Positions 1-12,696 of a stretch of DNA of 64,000 bases are shown here, piece after piece (the first letter of the stretch is position 1; each line of letters opens with the position of its first letter). The notes beneath the pieces were generated by a model, which was given only the letters and a program-made list of their open reading frames with translations, was not told where the DNA came from and made no database searches. The position numbers and the translations under genes were made by a program. The DNA comes from Manihot esculenta. Lineage: Eukaryota; Streptophyta; Magnoliopsida; Malpighiales; Euphorbiaceae. The stretch lies in contig NC_035162.2 of the NCBI RefSeq assembly GCF_001659605.2, forward strand, positions 6,095,248-6,159,247, given 5' to 3'.

Positions 1-117
1 TAGAATAAGTTAAAACTAAGCTTTTGAAGAATGATAATATCTATAAATGGAAAGGAAATTTGTCAATTACCAAATAATGCATCCTTGCTGCTTTTATTTT
101 CCTTTTTCTCGTTCTAG

Positions 118-1118
118 AAACTGAATACACTGATATTTCTAGATGGGGAAAGACTCCGCTTGATGAAGGTCGAATGTCTGGAAACAAGAATTTGATCAAA
201 CTACTAGAAGATGCGAAATCTGCTCACCTATCAGAATTTCCTCCTCACTCTCAAGAGATCACAGGTATTTCCTGAACACTTTCTGGTTTCTATTTCACTA
301 ATGGAAGCTGAGATTTTCCTGATACTATAACCAGAAAGTTGAAATTACTCTCAAATCACTTGGTTTGATGTGGGGATATATTTACCTAAAAAGGTATAAA
401 TAAATTAATCAAGTCAAATATCTATTGCTTGCTAGTTGCGTATTTTTTCATTTAGGGGAAAGAGGGTGTTCAGTGGTGGTTGTATTGTCATGCCTATGTT
501 TGGAGAACTAGACTTGAAGGATGAACAGGAGTAGTTTCTTCAATCATTTGTTGACTGGGTCAAGCCAAAAGTGCAATAAGAAATAAAAAGTCAAGTTTTG
601 TGGTGAGTTGCTGGGTATAACTTTTGCTTATGATTTTGGTTACTGGAACTTTTCGTGCTAAGACGGATGGGGTTATTCTACTTTAACCTTGTTTCTCCTG
701 GTTCATACACAGTTGGAAAGATTATTTAAATGTAATAATTCCTAGGTGATTCCATCTAGCAGCTTCTTTACAAAACACGTAGGCTAAATACTAGAGAAAA
801 GAAATACACAAAATTTTCTCATTGTTGATGCTTGAATTGTTTAGCTGAGAATTTCTATTGCTAGTTACAGAGAAAATACAAAGAAGAAAATGCACAATTT
901 TCCCTTTCCATCCATGGGGTCCCAAAGAAGAAAAAAGATCTGGGATAGTGTTATGGGTTCCACAGACATTGGAAGAGCTTATAAAGACAGCAGTAGAGCA
1001 GCTACAACTTCCACAAGATTGTTATATGCTAACAGAAGATGCAGGTAAAATTCTTGATGTAGACATGATTGATGATGGTGAGAAGTTGTATTTAATCAGT
1101 GAAACACATAAAATATGA
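118..1118 (+). CDS. 3' end (last two exons) of SKOR/GORK-type outward K+ channel
   Basis: Two exons are visible: 118-264, after a pyrimidine-rich tract ending TTCTAG and before GTATTT, and 871-1118, after GTTACAG, ending in TGA at 1116-1118. The phase matches across the 606-bp intron: one base is left at 264 and two are supplied at 871. The first exon encodes the end of an ankyrin repeat (RWGKTPLDEG, NLIKLLEDAK). The second encodes a KHA domain (FPFHPWGPKE, VLWVPQTLEELIKTA, DAGKILDVDMI). Ankyrin repeats followed by a C-terminal KHA domain are typical of plant Shaker K+ channels, and the FHPW variant resembles SKOR. SKOR-type channels release K+ across the plasma membrane, for example into xylem. 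The pore, voltage sensor and cyclic-nucleotide domain lie upstream of the window. SKOR versus GORK cannot be settled from this fragment. Confidence 0.85.
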
Positions 1119-1734
1119 ACGTTTATGTTGTTGCATAGTGTTGTAGCCTAGTTCTCTGTGTATCCAAATTCCACACGAATGCTTCTTCTTGCACATATAA
1201 AATCGATGTTAATACCATGGCATATGAATCGTTTTATGTAGTTCTAACCACGTTTAGCTAGACCGGTTGACAAGTCACGACCATCATCTATGCTCAGATA
1301 TATTACAATTCTGTAATTACCTTTGAACTATGAGCATTATTCCAAAATAATATAAGTTTGGGGTGAAATAGTTAATTTAGTGAGAAGTAAATATGAGTCT
1401 TGAAAATAATGTATGTAAAGTGATTTAGTAAATTTTAAAGATAAAAGAATGTGAACATGTAAGTAGATTAACAGCAAAACATTTTTTCTGTTGTAAATTT
1501 TTAAAAAAAATTATATAATATATAAGAATTTCAATTTTAATAAAGTATATCTCTTGAAAATTTATAAAATTAATATAAATTTAATATTGTACAAAAACAT
1601 ATACTACTGGTGTTAAATAATATACCGTTAACAACGAAGTATTTTTAATTAAAATTTGATTTAAGAATTTTAACTTGGAGGAGAGTGCAATATTAATGAT
1701 ATTATCATAGAATCTAGCATTATTGTTAAAAAGT
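1119..1734. other. 3' flank of the K+ channel gene
   Basis: AT-rich sequence between the channel stop codon and element A. It presumably holds the 3' UTR and poly(A) site. I see no other gene in it. The retrotransposon target duplication starts at 1735. Confidence 0.6.
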
Positions 1735-1739
1735 CTGAC
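1735..1739. repeat. Target site duplication of element A, left copy (CTGAC)
   Basis: CTGAC directly precedes the LTR terminus at 1740 and is repeated exactly at 11575-11579 after the other LTR. This 5-bp duplication is the size expected for a Ty3/gypsy integrase. Confidence 0.95.
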
Positions 1740-3963
1740 TGTAACGACCCGGAAATCCGACCCGTTACCGGCGCTAGGATCCAGATCGGCTTAAGGCCGC
1801 CGGGACCCGTAGCAAGCCAACATACCTCCTGTAACCTGTAATATCCCATACATGATCAACAACATACATAAAACTGTAAACTTTTTCTTTCTTTTTCCAA
1901 GCTTAACCTGAACATGTGCACATCTAATAACATAACCACCACTGGAGTCCTCATCAAATGCTCCAATGGGGTATTTCATCATTCGATAAGCTTGGATTAT
2001 CAAATACATCATAAAAACATTTCTATAGATCATGTGTCAAGGGGATAACCATAACATAGGGTCAAGCACATACTAATCCTCAATCATCCTCATCATTACA
2101 TAACTATACATTACTCTTTCATTACATTAACATAGTCATAAATACTCATTACATCATATTCATGTCCACTACTACCTATTACATCATACATGACTTTACT
2201 TCACTCTAGCCGACTTCCCGATCTATCCTGTACCTGCAACTCTGGGGATAAAGGGAGTGGGGTGAGCTACTAGAGCCCAGTGAGCAGAATAATAAAACAT
2301 CAATTTAAATCATGCTTTCATGTATGCGCCATAACACAAACATTTCACATCAAGGATGAACTTGTCACCATTTAGCCCCTATCTTTCTTACTTATACATG
2401 CCGGGGGCGTAGAGCCGTAGCAGGCACACCCGGACTACCATAATCAATCATAGTGCCAGGGGCGTAGAGCCGTAGCAGGCACACCTGGACTCACATAGGT
2501 TATCATGACATAAAAGGGCTAATGGATCATTCAACATTCATCCACATCAACAACAAAGTATGCAATGCAACATATTCGTGAATTCTAATGCAATCAACCT
2601 GATATATCTCATGGCATTCATGATGCGTGAATCATGCTAAAACATTTCATTAATTTGCTTTAAAACTTAAAGTTTATTCCACTCACCTCTGGCTAGCTCT
2701 GAAGAGACTCTGAAGCAGCTGGCTCACTGCTGGGGGTCTCGGTTCCTCGGGTCCGAACCTACACAGGTGGACTCAAATGAGGGACCAAACATACATGAAC
2801 ATGACTCTAAAATACTCCCCAAAAACCCCCTAAAACATCCTGAAAACATCACATGAAAACATGCAAGAAATGGCTGAACAGGGCACTTTCGGCGGCAGGT
2901 TCGGCGGCCGAAAGTCCCTCTGCAGCCGAAGGTCATGCAGGTTCGGCGGCACTTTCGGCGGCCGAACCTCCCAGACAGAGACGAACCTTGAGTTTCGGGG
3001 GCAGGCTTCGGCAGCCGAAACTGCCTCCACAAGGGGGTTCGGCGGCCGAAAGTCACTTCGGCGGCCGAACCTGAGTTTCTGCCGAAGGGCAGAAACTTGG
3101 TTCCCTTGTGTCCACAGCCTCCAAAACGCCTCAAAACATGCATAAACTAGTTTCTACACATGCATACACATCATACATCACACCTAGGGGTCTCAAACTA
3201 TAATATACCCCAACTACAACACTTCAAACAACACATTTCCAACATACATTGTTCAAATCACAACATAAACCCATAAACCTAACAACAAGCCTAAACATGC
3301 ATTCTACCCCATCAACTTGCATAAAACTTTCATAAAACATAAAAGAAGTATAGATCGAAGCTTACCTCTTGAAGATCGAGAGGAAGAACGACCCTAGCTC
3401 GGAAAAATGGAGGGATTTAGCTCCAAGACTTCCAAGCTCCAAAACTTGTTTCAAAAGCTTAAATCTTCAAAACCAAGGGAAAACAAGTGAAAATCTTGAA
3501 AGATTTAGAGGAAGAACATCAAAAATGGGTGAGGGGCGGCGGAAAGCTCACCTTGGCCGAAAATGGGGAAAACTCGCCCGTTTTCGGCTAAGGGACCCTT
3601 TTATAGTGGCTGGCCAGACCACGTTCGGGGGCCGAATGTGCCTCCGTATCCATGCAATGTTCGGCGGCCGAACATAAGGTTCGGCGGCCGAACCTGCACT
3701 TCCCTCACTCATGCTTTCGGGGGCCTAACGTGCCTCCTAATCACATGCATGTTCGGCGGCCGAAAGTCAAGTTCGGCGGCCGAACCTGGGTTTTCCTTCA
3801 AGCTACATTCATGCAAAAACTCATTTAATTTCTTACTTAAAAACATGAAATACATGAAAACATTTCATAAAATCATAGTTTTTTACCCTTCTAGAGGTTT
3901 CCGACATCCGAGGTCCCACCGGACGGTAGGGATTCCGATACCGGAGTCTAGCCGGGTATTACA
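1740..3963 (-). repeat. LTR of element A (3' LTR in element orientation)
   Basis: Starts TGTAACGACC and ends GGTATTACA. Read on the minus strand it has a TATA box (complement of TTTTATA at 3599-3605) flanked upstream by TTCGGCNGCCGAA palindromes around 3660-3785. A second palindrome cluster lies at about 2885-3075. Splice-like sites on the minus strand delimit a 28-bp mini-exon (3393 to 3366) and a 72-bp exon (2758 to 2687). A two-unit GC-rich minisatellite lies at about 2399-2491. Confidence 0.93.
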
Positions 3964-3977
3964 TTCTCCCCCCCTTA
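3964..3977 (-). promoter_or_regulatory. Polypurine tract of element A
   Basis: On the minus strand TAAGGGGGGGAGAA directly abuts the LTR start TGTAATACCC. This is the expected position and composition for plus-strand DNA priming. An inverted repeat, AACATTCG with CGAATGTT, lies immediately upstream in element orientation (3980-3999). Confidence 0.85.
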
Positions 3978-4241
3978 AGAACATTCGTCCCCGAATGTTC
4001 CTCAACCAACATACAAAGCATGGCATCAATCATAACATAGAACATAGCATACAATATATCATACATGCAACACATAGCATAACTGACACTCACCTCAAAA
4101 CAGATGGGGGTATTGCTGGAGCATGGACTCCCGTGTCTCCCAGGTGCATTCTTCAATATTGTGGTGGTTCCAAAGGACTTTCACCATCGGGATTTCCTTG
4201 TTCCTCAGCTTTCTGATCTGAGTGTCAAGAATCCGCACTGG

Positions 4242-7200
4242 CTACTCTACATAGGTGAGATCCTCTTGGATCTCTACATCAGGCTCACTAAGAACCTTGC
4301 TCGGATCTGACACGTACTTCCGTAACAGAGAAACATGGAAAACCGGATGGATTCTCTCCATCGAAGCAGGCAAGTCTAGCTTGTACGACACATTACCGAC
4401 CCTCTGAAGCACCTCAAAAGGACCGATGTACCGTGGAGCTAACTTACCCTTCTTCCCGAACCGAACCACTCCTTTCATAGGAGACACCTTGAGCAAAACC
4501 AAATCCCCCTCCTGAAACTCTAGCTGTCTTCTACGGATATCTGCATAACTCTTCTGCCGACTAGCAGCAGTCTTGATCCTTTCTCTGATTATGGGTACCA
4601 CCCTACTGGTAAGCTCTACCAACTCCGGACCCGCAAGAGTCCTCTCTCCTACTTCCTCCCAGCAGATAGGTGATCTGCACTTCCTCCCATACAAAGCTTC
4701 ATATGGAGCCATCCCTATGCTAGCATGATAGCTGTTATTGTAGGCAAACTCCACCAAAGGTAGATGCTGCCTCCAAGAACCGCCAAAATCTAGCACACAC
4801 ATTCTGAGCATATCCTCTATTGTCTGGATGGTCCTCTCTGACTGTCCGTCTGTCTGTGGGTGGAATGCAGTACTGAAGTCTAATCTGGTACCCATAGCGT
4901 TCTGCAGACTCCGCCAAAACCTGGAGGTGAACTGGGGCCCTCTATCTGACACTATAGATACCGGGACCCCATGCAGTCTGACAATCTCATCTACATACAC
5001 TTGTGCCAACTTATCCACAGAGTAGCCACTCCTGACAGGGATGAAGTGAGCAGATTTGGTGAGTCTGTCCACAATCACCCATATGGAGTCTAATCTGTTA
5101 GACGTCGCCGGTAATCCCACTACAAAGTCCATAGCTATGTTCTCCCATTTCCATTCTGGAATCGGTAGTGGATTCAACATTCCAGCCGGCTTCTGATGCT
5201 CTAGTTTCACCCTCTGACACACATCGCAGGCTGACACGAACAGTGCCACGTCCTTCTTCATAGCTGGCCACCAATACACTCTCTTCAGATCCTGATACAT
5301 CTTGGTGGCTCCAGGGTGAACACTATACCTGGTATTATGGGCTTCCCCCATAATATCTCCCTTCAGACCAATGTCATCTGGCACACATAATCTGTTCCCG
5401 TAGCGGAGGATCCCCTTATCATCAAATCTGAACTCATCATTCTGGCCTGACTGAACCGTTCTGGCTATCCTGACCAACTCTGGGTCCTCATGCTGTTTCT
5501 GAGCTACCTGCTCCAGAAACACGGGTGTCACTCTCATCTGAGCCACTAAGGCACCTGTGCCAGACAACTCCAACTGTAATCCCTCACTCATAAGTCTGTG
5601 GAACTCCTTCACCACCGGCCTCCTCTCTGCTGAAATGTGGGATAGACTGCCGAGTGATTTCCGGCTTAAGGCGTCTGCCACAACATTCGCCTTACCCGGA
5701 TGGTACTGAATCTTGCAATCATAGTCACTCAACAGTTCTACCCATCTCCTCTGCCTCATGTTCAGTTCTCTCTGACTCAGGATGTACTGCAGGCTCTTAT
5801 GATCTGTGAAGATCTCACATTTTACCCCATAGAGGTAGTGCCTCCACATCTTGAGTGCAAAGATTACTGCTGCCATCTCTAGGTCATGTGTGGGGTAATT
5901 CAGCTCATGCTTCTTCAGTTGCCTAGAAGCATAAGCGATCACCCTCTCATTTTGCATTAGCACACAACCCAGTCCCACACGGGACGCATCACAAAATACT
6001 GAGAAGTCATCATCACTTTTTGGCAGAGCTAACACCGGTGCTGAAGTCAACCTCCTCTTAAGCTCCTCAAAGCTTTCCTCACACTGATCGGTCCATAAGA
6101 ACTTCTGATTCTTCTTTGTCAATTTGGTCATAGGAGCAGCAATCTTTGAGAAGTCCTGAACGAACCTCCTGTAGTAACCTGCTAAACCCAGAAAACTCTT
6201 GATCTCGGTCACTGAGGTGGGTCTAGGCCAGTTAGCTACAGCCTCTACCTTCTTGGGGTCTACTTCAATACCCTGTTCTGACACAATGTGCCCCAAGAAT
6301 GATATGCTCCTAAGCCAAAACTCACACTTGGAGAACTTGGCATACAAGCCATGCTCTCTCAAGGTCTGCAAAACTGTCCTCAGGTGATGGGCATGCTCCT
6401 CTGCATTTCTGGAATACACTAAGATATCATCTATGAAGACAATAACGAAGTGATCCAGATACTGACTGAATACTCTGTTCATGAGGTCCATGAATGCTGC
6501 AGGGGCGTTGGTCAACCCAAACGGCATCACAAGGAACTCATAGTGCCCATACCTGGTCCTGAAAGCTGTCTTCGATACATCTTCATTCCTTATCCTCAAC
6601 TGATGGTACCCTGATCTCAGATCTATTTTGGAGAAACAACTTGCTCCTGATAGCTGGTCGAATAGATCGTCGATCCTCGGCAAAGGGTACTTGTTCTTGG
6701 TAGTGACCTTGTTCAACTGTCTGTAGTCGATACAAAGTCTGAGGGATCCATCCTTCTTCCTCACAAACAAAACCGGAGCACCCCAAGGTGAAGTACTCGG
6801 TCGGATGAAACCCTTATCTACCAGCTCTTGCAACTGTTCCTTCAGTTCTTTCAATTCAGCTGGTGCCATCCTGTAGGGAGGGATAGAGATCGGTCTGGTA
6901 CCAGGCATTAACTCAATTTCGAACTCTATCTCCCTAGCAGGTGGTAACCCTGGCAGCTCGTCTGGGAAAACATCTAAGAACTCACTCACCACAGGCACTG
7001 AGGCGGGCACTCTGACATGACTATCTAACTCCCTCACATGAGCTAGAAACCCCTGACATCCCCTCCTAAGCAACCTACGAGCCTGAAGAGCTGAGATCAG
7101 ACCTCTAGGTGTACCCCTCTTGTCTCCTCTGAAGACGACCTCTGACCCATCCTGATCTCTGAATCTGACTACCTTGTCTCTACAGTCCAAGGTAGCACCA

Positions 7201-9080
7201 TGGGTCGATAACCAATCCATCCCTAGAATGACGTCAAAATCTGTCAAATCTAGAACCACAAGGTCGGCGGAAAGGCATCTTCCCTCTATGAAAACTGGAC
7301 TACATTGGCAGACTGCCTCTGCCACTGACGGGTCACACTTGGGTCCACTGACCCATAGGGGACACTCTAACCCAGAGACCATCAATCCTACCCTCTCCAC
7401 GACTCTCGGAGCAATAAAAGAATGAGATGCACCCGGGTCCATTAAGGCATACACATCAGAACAACCAATGATGAGATTACCTGCCACCACGGTGTTGGAT
7501 GTATTGGCCTCCTGCTGAGTCATAGTGAAGATCCGTGCCGGAGCTGATGGACCTTCACCTCTGTATCCTGCTGATGAAGAGGCTGACCCTCTCCCTCTGC
7601 CTCTGCCACTGGCCTGTGTTGCGGCTGGAGCTACTGGCTGCACCACACTGCCGGAGGCTGTCTGCTGAGACGGCGCTGCAAAGGCTGCTCTAGGACAGTC
7701 TCGAGCCAAATGACCCGCCTGTCCACATCTGAAACATGTGTTTGTCCCCGCCAGACATACTCCTTTGTGTGGTCTCCCACATCTCATACATGCTGTAACC
7801 TCTGCGCCAGAGCTTGAGCCACTGCCTAAACCCAGACCTGACTTGATCTTGTTCCAGAACTTATTCTTCTTAGATTTTCTGTGGCCTCTGTCCCACTTCT
7901 TACTGCTTGCAACCGCTGCACTCAGAGAAGAAGAGTCTAACCTTTCCCCACCTGGGGTCTTGGAACCAGAAGACTGTGCCACTGACTGTTTTACCTTCCC
8001 CTGAACGATGGCACAAGCCTCCATTCTCCTAGCCATATCCACTATGGCATGGAAACTCTCCCTCTCTGCTGACTGTATCAAAGAGGAATACCTGGAGTGC
8101 AGCCTCATGATATATCTACTTGACTTCTTTTGATCCGTGTCCAAATTCTGCCCAGCATATGGCAACAACTCCAGGAACCTGTCTGTGTACTCCTCCACAC
8201 TCATCTGATCAGTCTGCCTCAACTGCTCGAATTCTATTATCTTCTGCTCTCTGGAGCTCTCAGGGAAAGCCCATCCTGCAAACTCATTTGCGAACTCCTC
8301 CCAGGACATACTGTCCGCTCTCGGGTTCACATAGTTCTTAAACCAACCACGTGCCTTCTTGCACTCCAGTGTGAACCCAGCCATCTGAATGGCTCTACTG
8401 TCATCAGCCCCTATCTCATCTGTAATAGTCTTGACCCTGCTCAGATACTCGAATGGGTCATCGCCTGTTCTGTACTGAGGAGCACCCAGCTTCATGTAAT
8501 CGGTCATCTTGACCTTGCTCCCTCCAGATGAGATAGGTTTGGGTACTTGTGTTTCCGGGACAGTAGGTTCTGGTGGTGGTGGAGGTGCAACATCCCCTGG
8601 GGTAGGGTTTGCTGTACCGGTATAGGGAGGTGGAGGTGGGTACATGGGGTACTGAGAGTATGGTGGGTAGTAAGGTGGGTATGGCATATGTGGAGGATAA
8701 GGGCTAAAACTGGGGTTATCCGATGTACCTCCCATCGAATACCCTGGATGGTGTGAATAGGGTGGGTAGTGATGTGGCTGGACATAACTCGAGGCCTGAG
8801 CGCCTCCCTCTGATTCTCCCATGCCCTCTTCCGGCATGCTCACACCAAGGTTGCCATCCCTCCTCTGATCTACCTCCATATCCTCAGACATTCCTCCCTG
8901 CACTGTTCCCCTTACTGATCTGCTTCTACCCAGATCCAAAGACCTTCTAGGGTCTCTAGCTACCCTGTCTCTATTGGACCTACTGGACATTGCCCTTGGC
9001 AACGCTGAAGGACGGGCATCAGCGCCCTCGTCCTGAGGTGGCACTCCAGTCAATCGTGCAGATCGACGAGTTCCTCTCAT
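4242..9080 (-). CDS. Gag-Pol polyprotein of element A, stopped inside the chromodomain
   Basis: One open frame of 1,612 codons from the ATG at 9080-9078. This start ([10 protein letters not shown]) is conserved in the related copies and follows a TTTTTCAG acceptor-like site; the frame also stays open upstream to 9149. Order of parts: proline-rich Gag with capsid-like region, CCHC knuckle ([15 protein letters not shown]), aspartic protease (DPGAS), RT (FIDDILVYS, Asp884/885), RNase H (FCDAS, DHKSL), integrase with HHCC zinc finger and DDE residues (MDFVVG, SDRG, GQSERT) and a GPF-type C-terminal module. The frame ends at TAG 4242-4244, where relatives have CAG. The same frame then stays open for 48 more codons to a natural TGA at 4095-4097. 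So the chromodomain is lost by one nonsense change. All catalytic motifs seen are intact. Confidence 0.95.
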   Translation of the reverse strand: MRGTRRSARLTGVPPQDEGADARPSALPRAMSSRSNRDRVARDPRRSLDLGRSRSVRGTVQGGMSEDMEVDQRRDGNLGVSMPEEGMGESEGGAQASSYVQPHHYPPYSHHPGYSMGGTSDNPSFSPYPPHMPYPPYYPPYSQYPMYPPPPPYTGTANPTPGDVAPPPPPEPTVPETQVPKPISSGGSKVKMTDYMKLGAPQYRTGDDPFEYLSRVKTITDEIGADDSRAIQMAGFTLECKKARGWFKNYVNPRADSMSWEEFANEFAGWAFPESSREQKIIEFEQLRQTDQMSVEEYTDRFLELLPYAGQNLDTDQKKSSRYIMRLHSRYSSLIQSAERESFHAIVDMARRMEACAIVQGKVKQSVAQSSGSKTPGGERLDSSSLSAAVASSKKWDRGHRKSKKNKFWNKIKSGLGLGSGSSSGAEVTACMRCGRPHKGVCLAGTNTCFRCGQAGHLARDCPRAAFAAPSQQTASGSVVQPVAPAATQASGRGRGRGSASSSAGYRGEGPSAPARIFTMTQQEANTSNTVVAGNLIIGCSDVYALMDPGASHSFIAPRVVERVGLMVSGLECPLWVSGPKCDPSVAEAVCQCSPVFIEGRCLSADLVVLDLTDFDVILGMDWLSTHGATLDCRDKVVRFRDQDGSEVVFRGDKRGTPRGLISALQARRLLRRGCQGFLAHVRELDSHVRVPASVPVVSEFLDVFPDELPGLPPAREIEFEIELMPGTRPISIPPYRMAPAELKELKEQLQELVDKGFIRPSTSPWGAPVLFVRKKDGSLRLCIDYRQLNKVTTKNKYPLPRIDDLFDQLSGASCFSKIDLRSGYHQLRIRNEDVSKTAFRTRYGHYEFLVMPFGLTNAPAAFMDLMNRVFSQYLDHFVIVFIDDILVYSRNAEEHAHHLRTVLQTLREHGLYAKFSKCEFWLRSISFLGHIVSEQGIEVDPKKVEAVANWPRPTSVTEIKSFLGLAGYYRRFVQDFSKIAAPMTKLTKKNQKFLWTDQCEESFEELKRRLTSAPVLALPKSDDDFSVFCDASRVGLGCVLMQNERVIAYASRQLKKHELNYPTHDLEMAAVIFALKMWRHYLYGVKCEIFTDHKSLQYILSQRELNMRQRRWVELLSDYDCKIQYHPGKANVVADALSRKSLGSLSHISAERRPVVKEFHRLMSEGLQLELSGTGALVAQMRVTPVFLEQVAQKQHEDPELVRIARTVQSGQNDEFRFDDKGILRYGNRLCVPDDIGLKGDIMGEAHNTRYSVHPGATKMYQDLKRVYWWPAMKKDVALFVSACDVCQRVKLEHQKPAGMLNPLPIPEWKWENIAMDFVVGLPATSNRLDSIWVIVDRLTKSAHFIPVRSGYSVDKLAQVYVDEIVRLHGVPVSIVSDRGPQFTSRFWRSLQNAMGTRLDFSTAFHPQTDGQSERTIQTIEDMLRMCVLDFGGSWRQHLPLVEFAYNNSYHASIGMAPYEALYGRKCRSPICWEEVGERTLAGPELVELTSRVVPIIRERIKTAASRQKSYADIRRRQLEFQEGDLVLLKVSPMKGVVRFGKKGKLAPRYIGPFEVLQRVGNVSYKLDLPASMERIHPVFHVSLLRKYVSDPSKVLSEPDVEIQEDLTYVE

Positions 9081-9228
9081 TCTATTTTCTGAAAAACAGC
9101 ACATAGCATAAACAATCATCAGCATCATATGGTTCATGTGGAAACACATGAACCCTCATCACATACATAGCATCATATCATAGCATTTATGCACATGCAT
9201 ATCATCATGGCATATCATATCATCATAT

Positions 9229-9262
9229 AGACAGGACTCTACATCCTATCCTAGTGGACATG
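9229..9262 (-). promoter_or_regulatory. Conserved untranslated block after the primer site (element A)
   Basis: On the minus strand this reads ATGTCCACTAGGATAGGATG followed by a GAGTCCTGTC segment. It is nearly identical in elements B, D, E and F at the same position between primer site and gag, although it is not coding. It is a candidate RNA packaging or dimerisation element by position only. Confidence 0.5.
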
Positions 9263-9335
9263 ATTTTCCTAGTGTGCTTGACCTTCTAGAACATCTATGA
9301 GCCCGACACTCTAGGTCCGACCATATGAACCTAGG

Positions 9336-9347
9336 GCTCTGATACCA
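9336..9347 (-). promoter_or_regulatory. tRNA-iMet primer binding site of element A
   Basis: On the minus strand TGGTATCAGAGC, three bases from the LTR end. It is complementary to the 3' end of plant initiator methionine tRNA and is the classic primer site of plant Ty3/gypsy and many Ty1/copia elements. Confidence 0.93.
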
Positions 9348-9350
9348 CTC

Positions 9351-11574
9351 TGTAACGATCCGGAAATCCGACCCGTTACCGGCGCTAGGATCCAGATCGG
9401 CTTAAGGCCGCCGGGACCCGTAGCAAGCCAACATACCTCCTGTAACCTGTAATATCCCATACATGATCAACAACATACATAAAACTGTAAACTTTTTCTT
9501 TCTTTTTCCAAGCTTAACCTGAACATGTGCACATCTAATAACATAACCACCACTGGAGTCCTCATCAAATGCTCCAATGGGGTATTTCATCATTCGATAA
9601 GCTTGGATTATCAAATACATCATAAAAACATTTCTATAGATCATGTGTCAAGGGGATAACCATAACATAGGGTCAAGCACATACTAATCCTCAATCATCC
9701 TCATCATTACATAACTATACATTACTCTTTCATTACATTAACATAGTCATAAATACTCATTACATCATATTCATGTCCACTACTACCTATTACATCATAC
9801 ATGACTTTACTTCACTCTAGCCGACTTCCCGATCTATCCTGTACCTGCAACTCTGGGGATAAAGGGAGTGGGGTGAGCTACTAGAGCCCAGTGAGCAGAA
9901 TAATAAAACATCAATTTAAATCATGCTTTCATGTATGCGCCATAACACAAACATTTCACATCAAGGATGAACTTGTCACCATTTAGCCCCTATCTTTCTT
10001 ACTTATACATGCCGGGGGCGTAGAGCCGTAGCAGGCACACCCGGACTACCATAATCAATCATAGTGCCAGGGGCGTAGAGCCGTAGCAGGCACACCTGGA
10101 CTCACATAGGTTATCATGACATAAAAGGGCTAATGGATCATTCAACATTCATCCACATCAACAACAAAGTATGCAATGCAACATATTCGTGAATTCTAAT
10201 GCAATCAACCTGATATATCTCATGGCATTCATGATGCGTGAATCATGCTAAAACATTTCATTAATTTGCTTTAAAACTTAAAGTTTATTCCACTCACCTC
10301 TGGCTAGCTCTGAAGAGACTCTGAAGCAGCTGGCTCACTGCTGGGGGTCTCGGTTCCTCGGGTCCGAACCTACACAGGTGGACTCAAATGAGGGACCAAA
10401 CATACATGAACATGACTCTAAAATACTCCCCAAAAACCCCCTAAAACATCCTGAAAACATCACATGAAAACATGCAAGAAATGGCTGAACAGGGCACTTT
10501 CGGCGGCAGGTTCGGCGGCCGAAAGTCCCTCTGCAGCCGAAGGTCATGCAGGTTCGGCGGCACTTTCGGCGGCCGAACCTCCCAGACAGAGACGAACCTT
10601 GAGTTTCGGGGGCAGGCTTCGGCAGCCGAAACTGCCTCCACAAGGGGGTTCGGCGGCCGAAAGTCACTTCGGCGGCCGAACCTGAGTTTCTGCCGAAGGG
10701 CAGAAACTTGGTTCCCTTGTGTCCACAGCCTCCAAAACGCCTCAAAACATGCATAAACTAGTTTCTACACATGCATACACATCATACATCACACCTAGGG
10801 GTCTCAAACTATAATATACCCCAACTACAACACTTCAAACAACACATTTCCAACATACATTGTTCAAATCACAACATAAACCCATAAACCTAACAACAAG
10901 CCTAAACATGCATTCTACCCCATCAACTTGCATAAAACTTTCATAAAACATAAAAGAAGTATAGATCGAAGCTTACCTCTTGAAGATCGAAAGGAAGAAC
11001 GACCCTAGCTCGGAAAAATGGAGGGATTTAGCTCCAAGACTTCCAAGCTCCAAAACTTGTTTCAAAAGCTTAAATCTTCAAAACCAAGGGAAAACAAGTG
11101 AAAATCTTGAAAGATTTAGAGGAAGAACATCAAAAATGGGTGAGGGGCGGCGGAAAGCTCACCTTGGCCGAAAATGGGGAAAACTCGCCCGTTTTCGGCT
11201 AAGGGACCCTTTTATAGTGGCTGGCCAGACCACGTTCGGGGGCCGAATGTGCCTCCGTATCCATGCAATGTTCGGCGGCCGAACATAAGGTTCGGCGGCC
11301 GAACCTGCACTTCCCTCACTCATGCTTTCGGGGGCCTAACGTGCCTCCTAATCACATGCATGTTCGGCGGCCGAAAGTCAAGTTCGGCGGCCGAACCTGG
11401 GTTTTCCTTCAAGCTACATTCATGCAAAAACTCATTTAATTTCTTACTTAAAAACATGAAATACATGAAAACATTTCATAAAATCATAGTTTTTTACCCT
11501 TCTAGAGGTTTCCGACATCCGAGGTCCCACCGGACGGTAGGGATTCCGATACCGGAGTCTAGCCGGGTATTACA
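9351..11574 (-). repeat. LTR of element A (5' LTR in element orientation)
   Basis: The same 2,224-bp sequence as 1740-3963, with two mismatches noted. It contains the element promoter (TATA complement near 11210-11216 on the minus strand), both palindrome clusters and the splice-like leader sites. It ends GGTATTACA at 11574. Confidence 0.93.
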
Positions 11575-11579
11575 CTGAC
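11575..11579. repeat. Target site duplication of element A, right copy (CTGAC)
   Basis: Exact repeat of 1735-1739. Confidence 0.95.
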
Positions 11580-12486
11580 AGTATTCTGATTAGCGGCACG
11601 AGTGATCCAGCCTTGATGATATTGTAACATTGCCTATCATCTTCTCTACGCGGACAAAAATATTGTGATTTGGAAAGTTTTATTTCTTTTAACTAGTTTT
11701 AGAATGCTATTGGTCAGCTGCATGTGATCACTTCAAATTTAACATTTTTATTGGCCTTTATATTTGAGTCGGTCTGTATAAGAATGCTGTTGTATTGATG
11801 TCGAACATTGGCATGTGCTAATTTGCAAATGAATTTCAGAAAATAAATTTGTTTCAAATAGCCTCCAAAACATATGCACACCTCTCAAGTCAAGTCTACT
11901 TTATACAATGAAGTTGTCTTTTAGATATTTGTTTACATGGTTTCCTTGGGTTTTCATCTAGAAGAGGAGGTTAAATTGAGAACTTGAAGAAATAGCATCA
12001 GAGGTTCTGACTAGAAAAATCTTGCTTTGATCAGAGTCTATACGGATTCAAAACATTCCACATAATAATTATAAAACTCCATATAATTTAAACTTTAAAT
12101 TTATTTTGACTCTATTTAAGAAAAAATTTTCCTTGGACTAAATATCTCTCTCTCCCAGATGCAATCAACAATTATTTTCTGATTTCAAAGCTGAAAGGTT
12201 TCAATTGAATACATGCAGTGAACTCATTTATCATCTCTTACCAGTTGGGATGAATAGGAACACATTCAAGCCATGAGGAAGTTCAATTTCATAATTTAAC
12301 ATAAAATTATCTCATAATTGCACCTACACGTCCATGTTTCCCAAATTATTCCGTAGCATGAACTTGCTCTAGAAAGACCTTTAATATGACCAAACCCATA
12401 TATGTGCTTGAAAAATCTACAAGAAAAAAAACATTCTATTTAAAAAGGAAGCAACACCGTGCATGATCAGTGTCAGAAAATCAAAA
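11580..12486. other. Intergenic sequence
   Basis: Moderately AT-rich DNA that continued from base 1734 before element A inserted. No open frame, RNA gene or repeat boundary that I can support. Confidence 0.5.
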
Positions 12487-12696
12487 TCAAGCTCCCCGGA
12501 TGTGTTGGATTTGGTGGAAATGCTTCTGTGCTGCTCTGTTATTAGCAGCACCTCCATCATTTTCCTCATCTTCAACCACTGTAGTCGTAGAACTGGAGCA
12601 CTCATGAGAGGTGAAGAGGTGAAGTAGAGCTCCCATTACGCAATCCAGTAGGGGAAGAGAGGAACACATCAGCACGGCCTGTCTCAGATTCATCAT
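12487..12696 (-). CDS. Possible small protein gene (69 residues), unrecognised
   Basis: The frame starts ATGATG at 12696 and ends at 12487. The product begins MMNLRQAVLMCSSLPLLDCV, followed by a hydrophobic stretch (VMGALLHLF), then a Ser/Thr-rich and acidic linker (SSSTTTVVEDEEND) and a basic His-rich tail. I recognise no family. Support for a real gene: a TATA-like run (TTATATATATATTATAG on the minus strand, 12771-12790) lies about 75-95 bp upstream of the ATG. The GC content is higher than in the surrounding AT-rich DNA, and the amino-acid composition is ordered rather than low-complexity. Against: the frame is short, and a shorter second frame overlaps it at 12417-12605. The hydrophobic N-terminal part could be a signal or membrane segment, but it is weak. 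Confidence 0.4.
   Translation of the reverse strand: MMNLRQAVLMCSSLPLLDCVMGALLHLFTSHECSSSTTTVVEDEENDGGAANNRAAQKHFHQIQHIRGA

Larger units (their letters stand above)
1740..11574 (-). mobile_element. Element A: complete Tekay-like Ty3/gypsy chromovirus
   Basis: A complete LTR retrotransposon in minus orientation: 2,224-bp LTRs at both ends, TG...CA termini, 5-bp target duplications, primer site, polypurine tract and a long gag-pol frame. The two LTRs are offset by exactly 7,611 bp over their whole length. I found only two mismatches (c1748/t9359 and g3380/a10991), so the insertion is very recent. The order protease, RT, RNase H, integrase, then chromodomain places it among chromoviruses, and the sequence style is Tekay/Del-like. 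It sits about 620 bp downstream of the K+ channel stop codon. Confidence 0.95.

Noticed and set aside
2724..3145. Overlapping frames on both strands rich in SAAE and FGGR peptides, also at 10335, 26641, 35849, 54439 and 56040
   Set aside because: They are translations of the TTCGGCNGCCGAA palindromes, which lack stops in several frames. They lie in LTRs and have no independent coding support.
3563..4216. 217-codon plus-strand frame
   Set aside because: It spans the LTR edge, polypurine tract and the antisense of pol; a shadow frame.
9336..9347. tRNA gene fragment
   Set aside because: Only the 12-base complement of the tRNA 3' end is present; it is the retrotransposon primer site.
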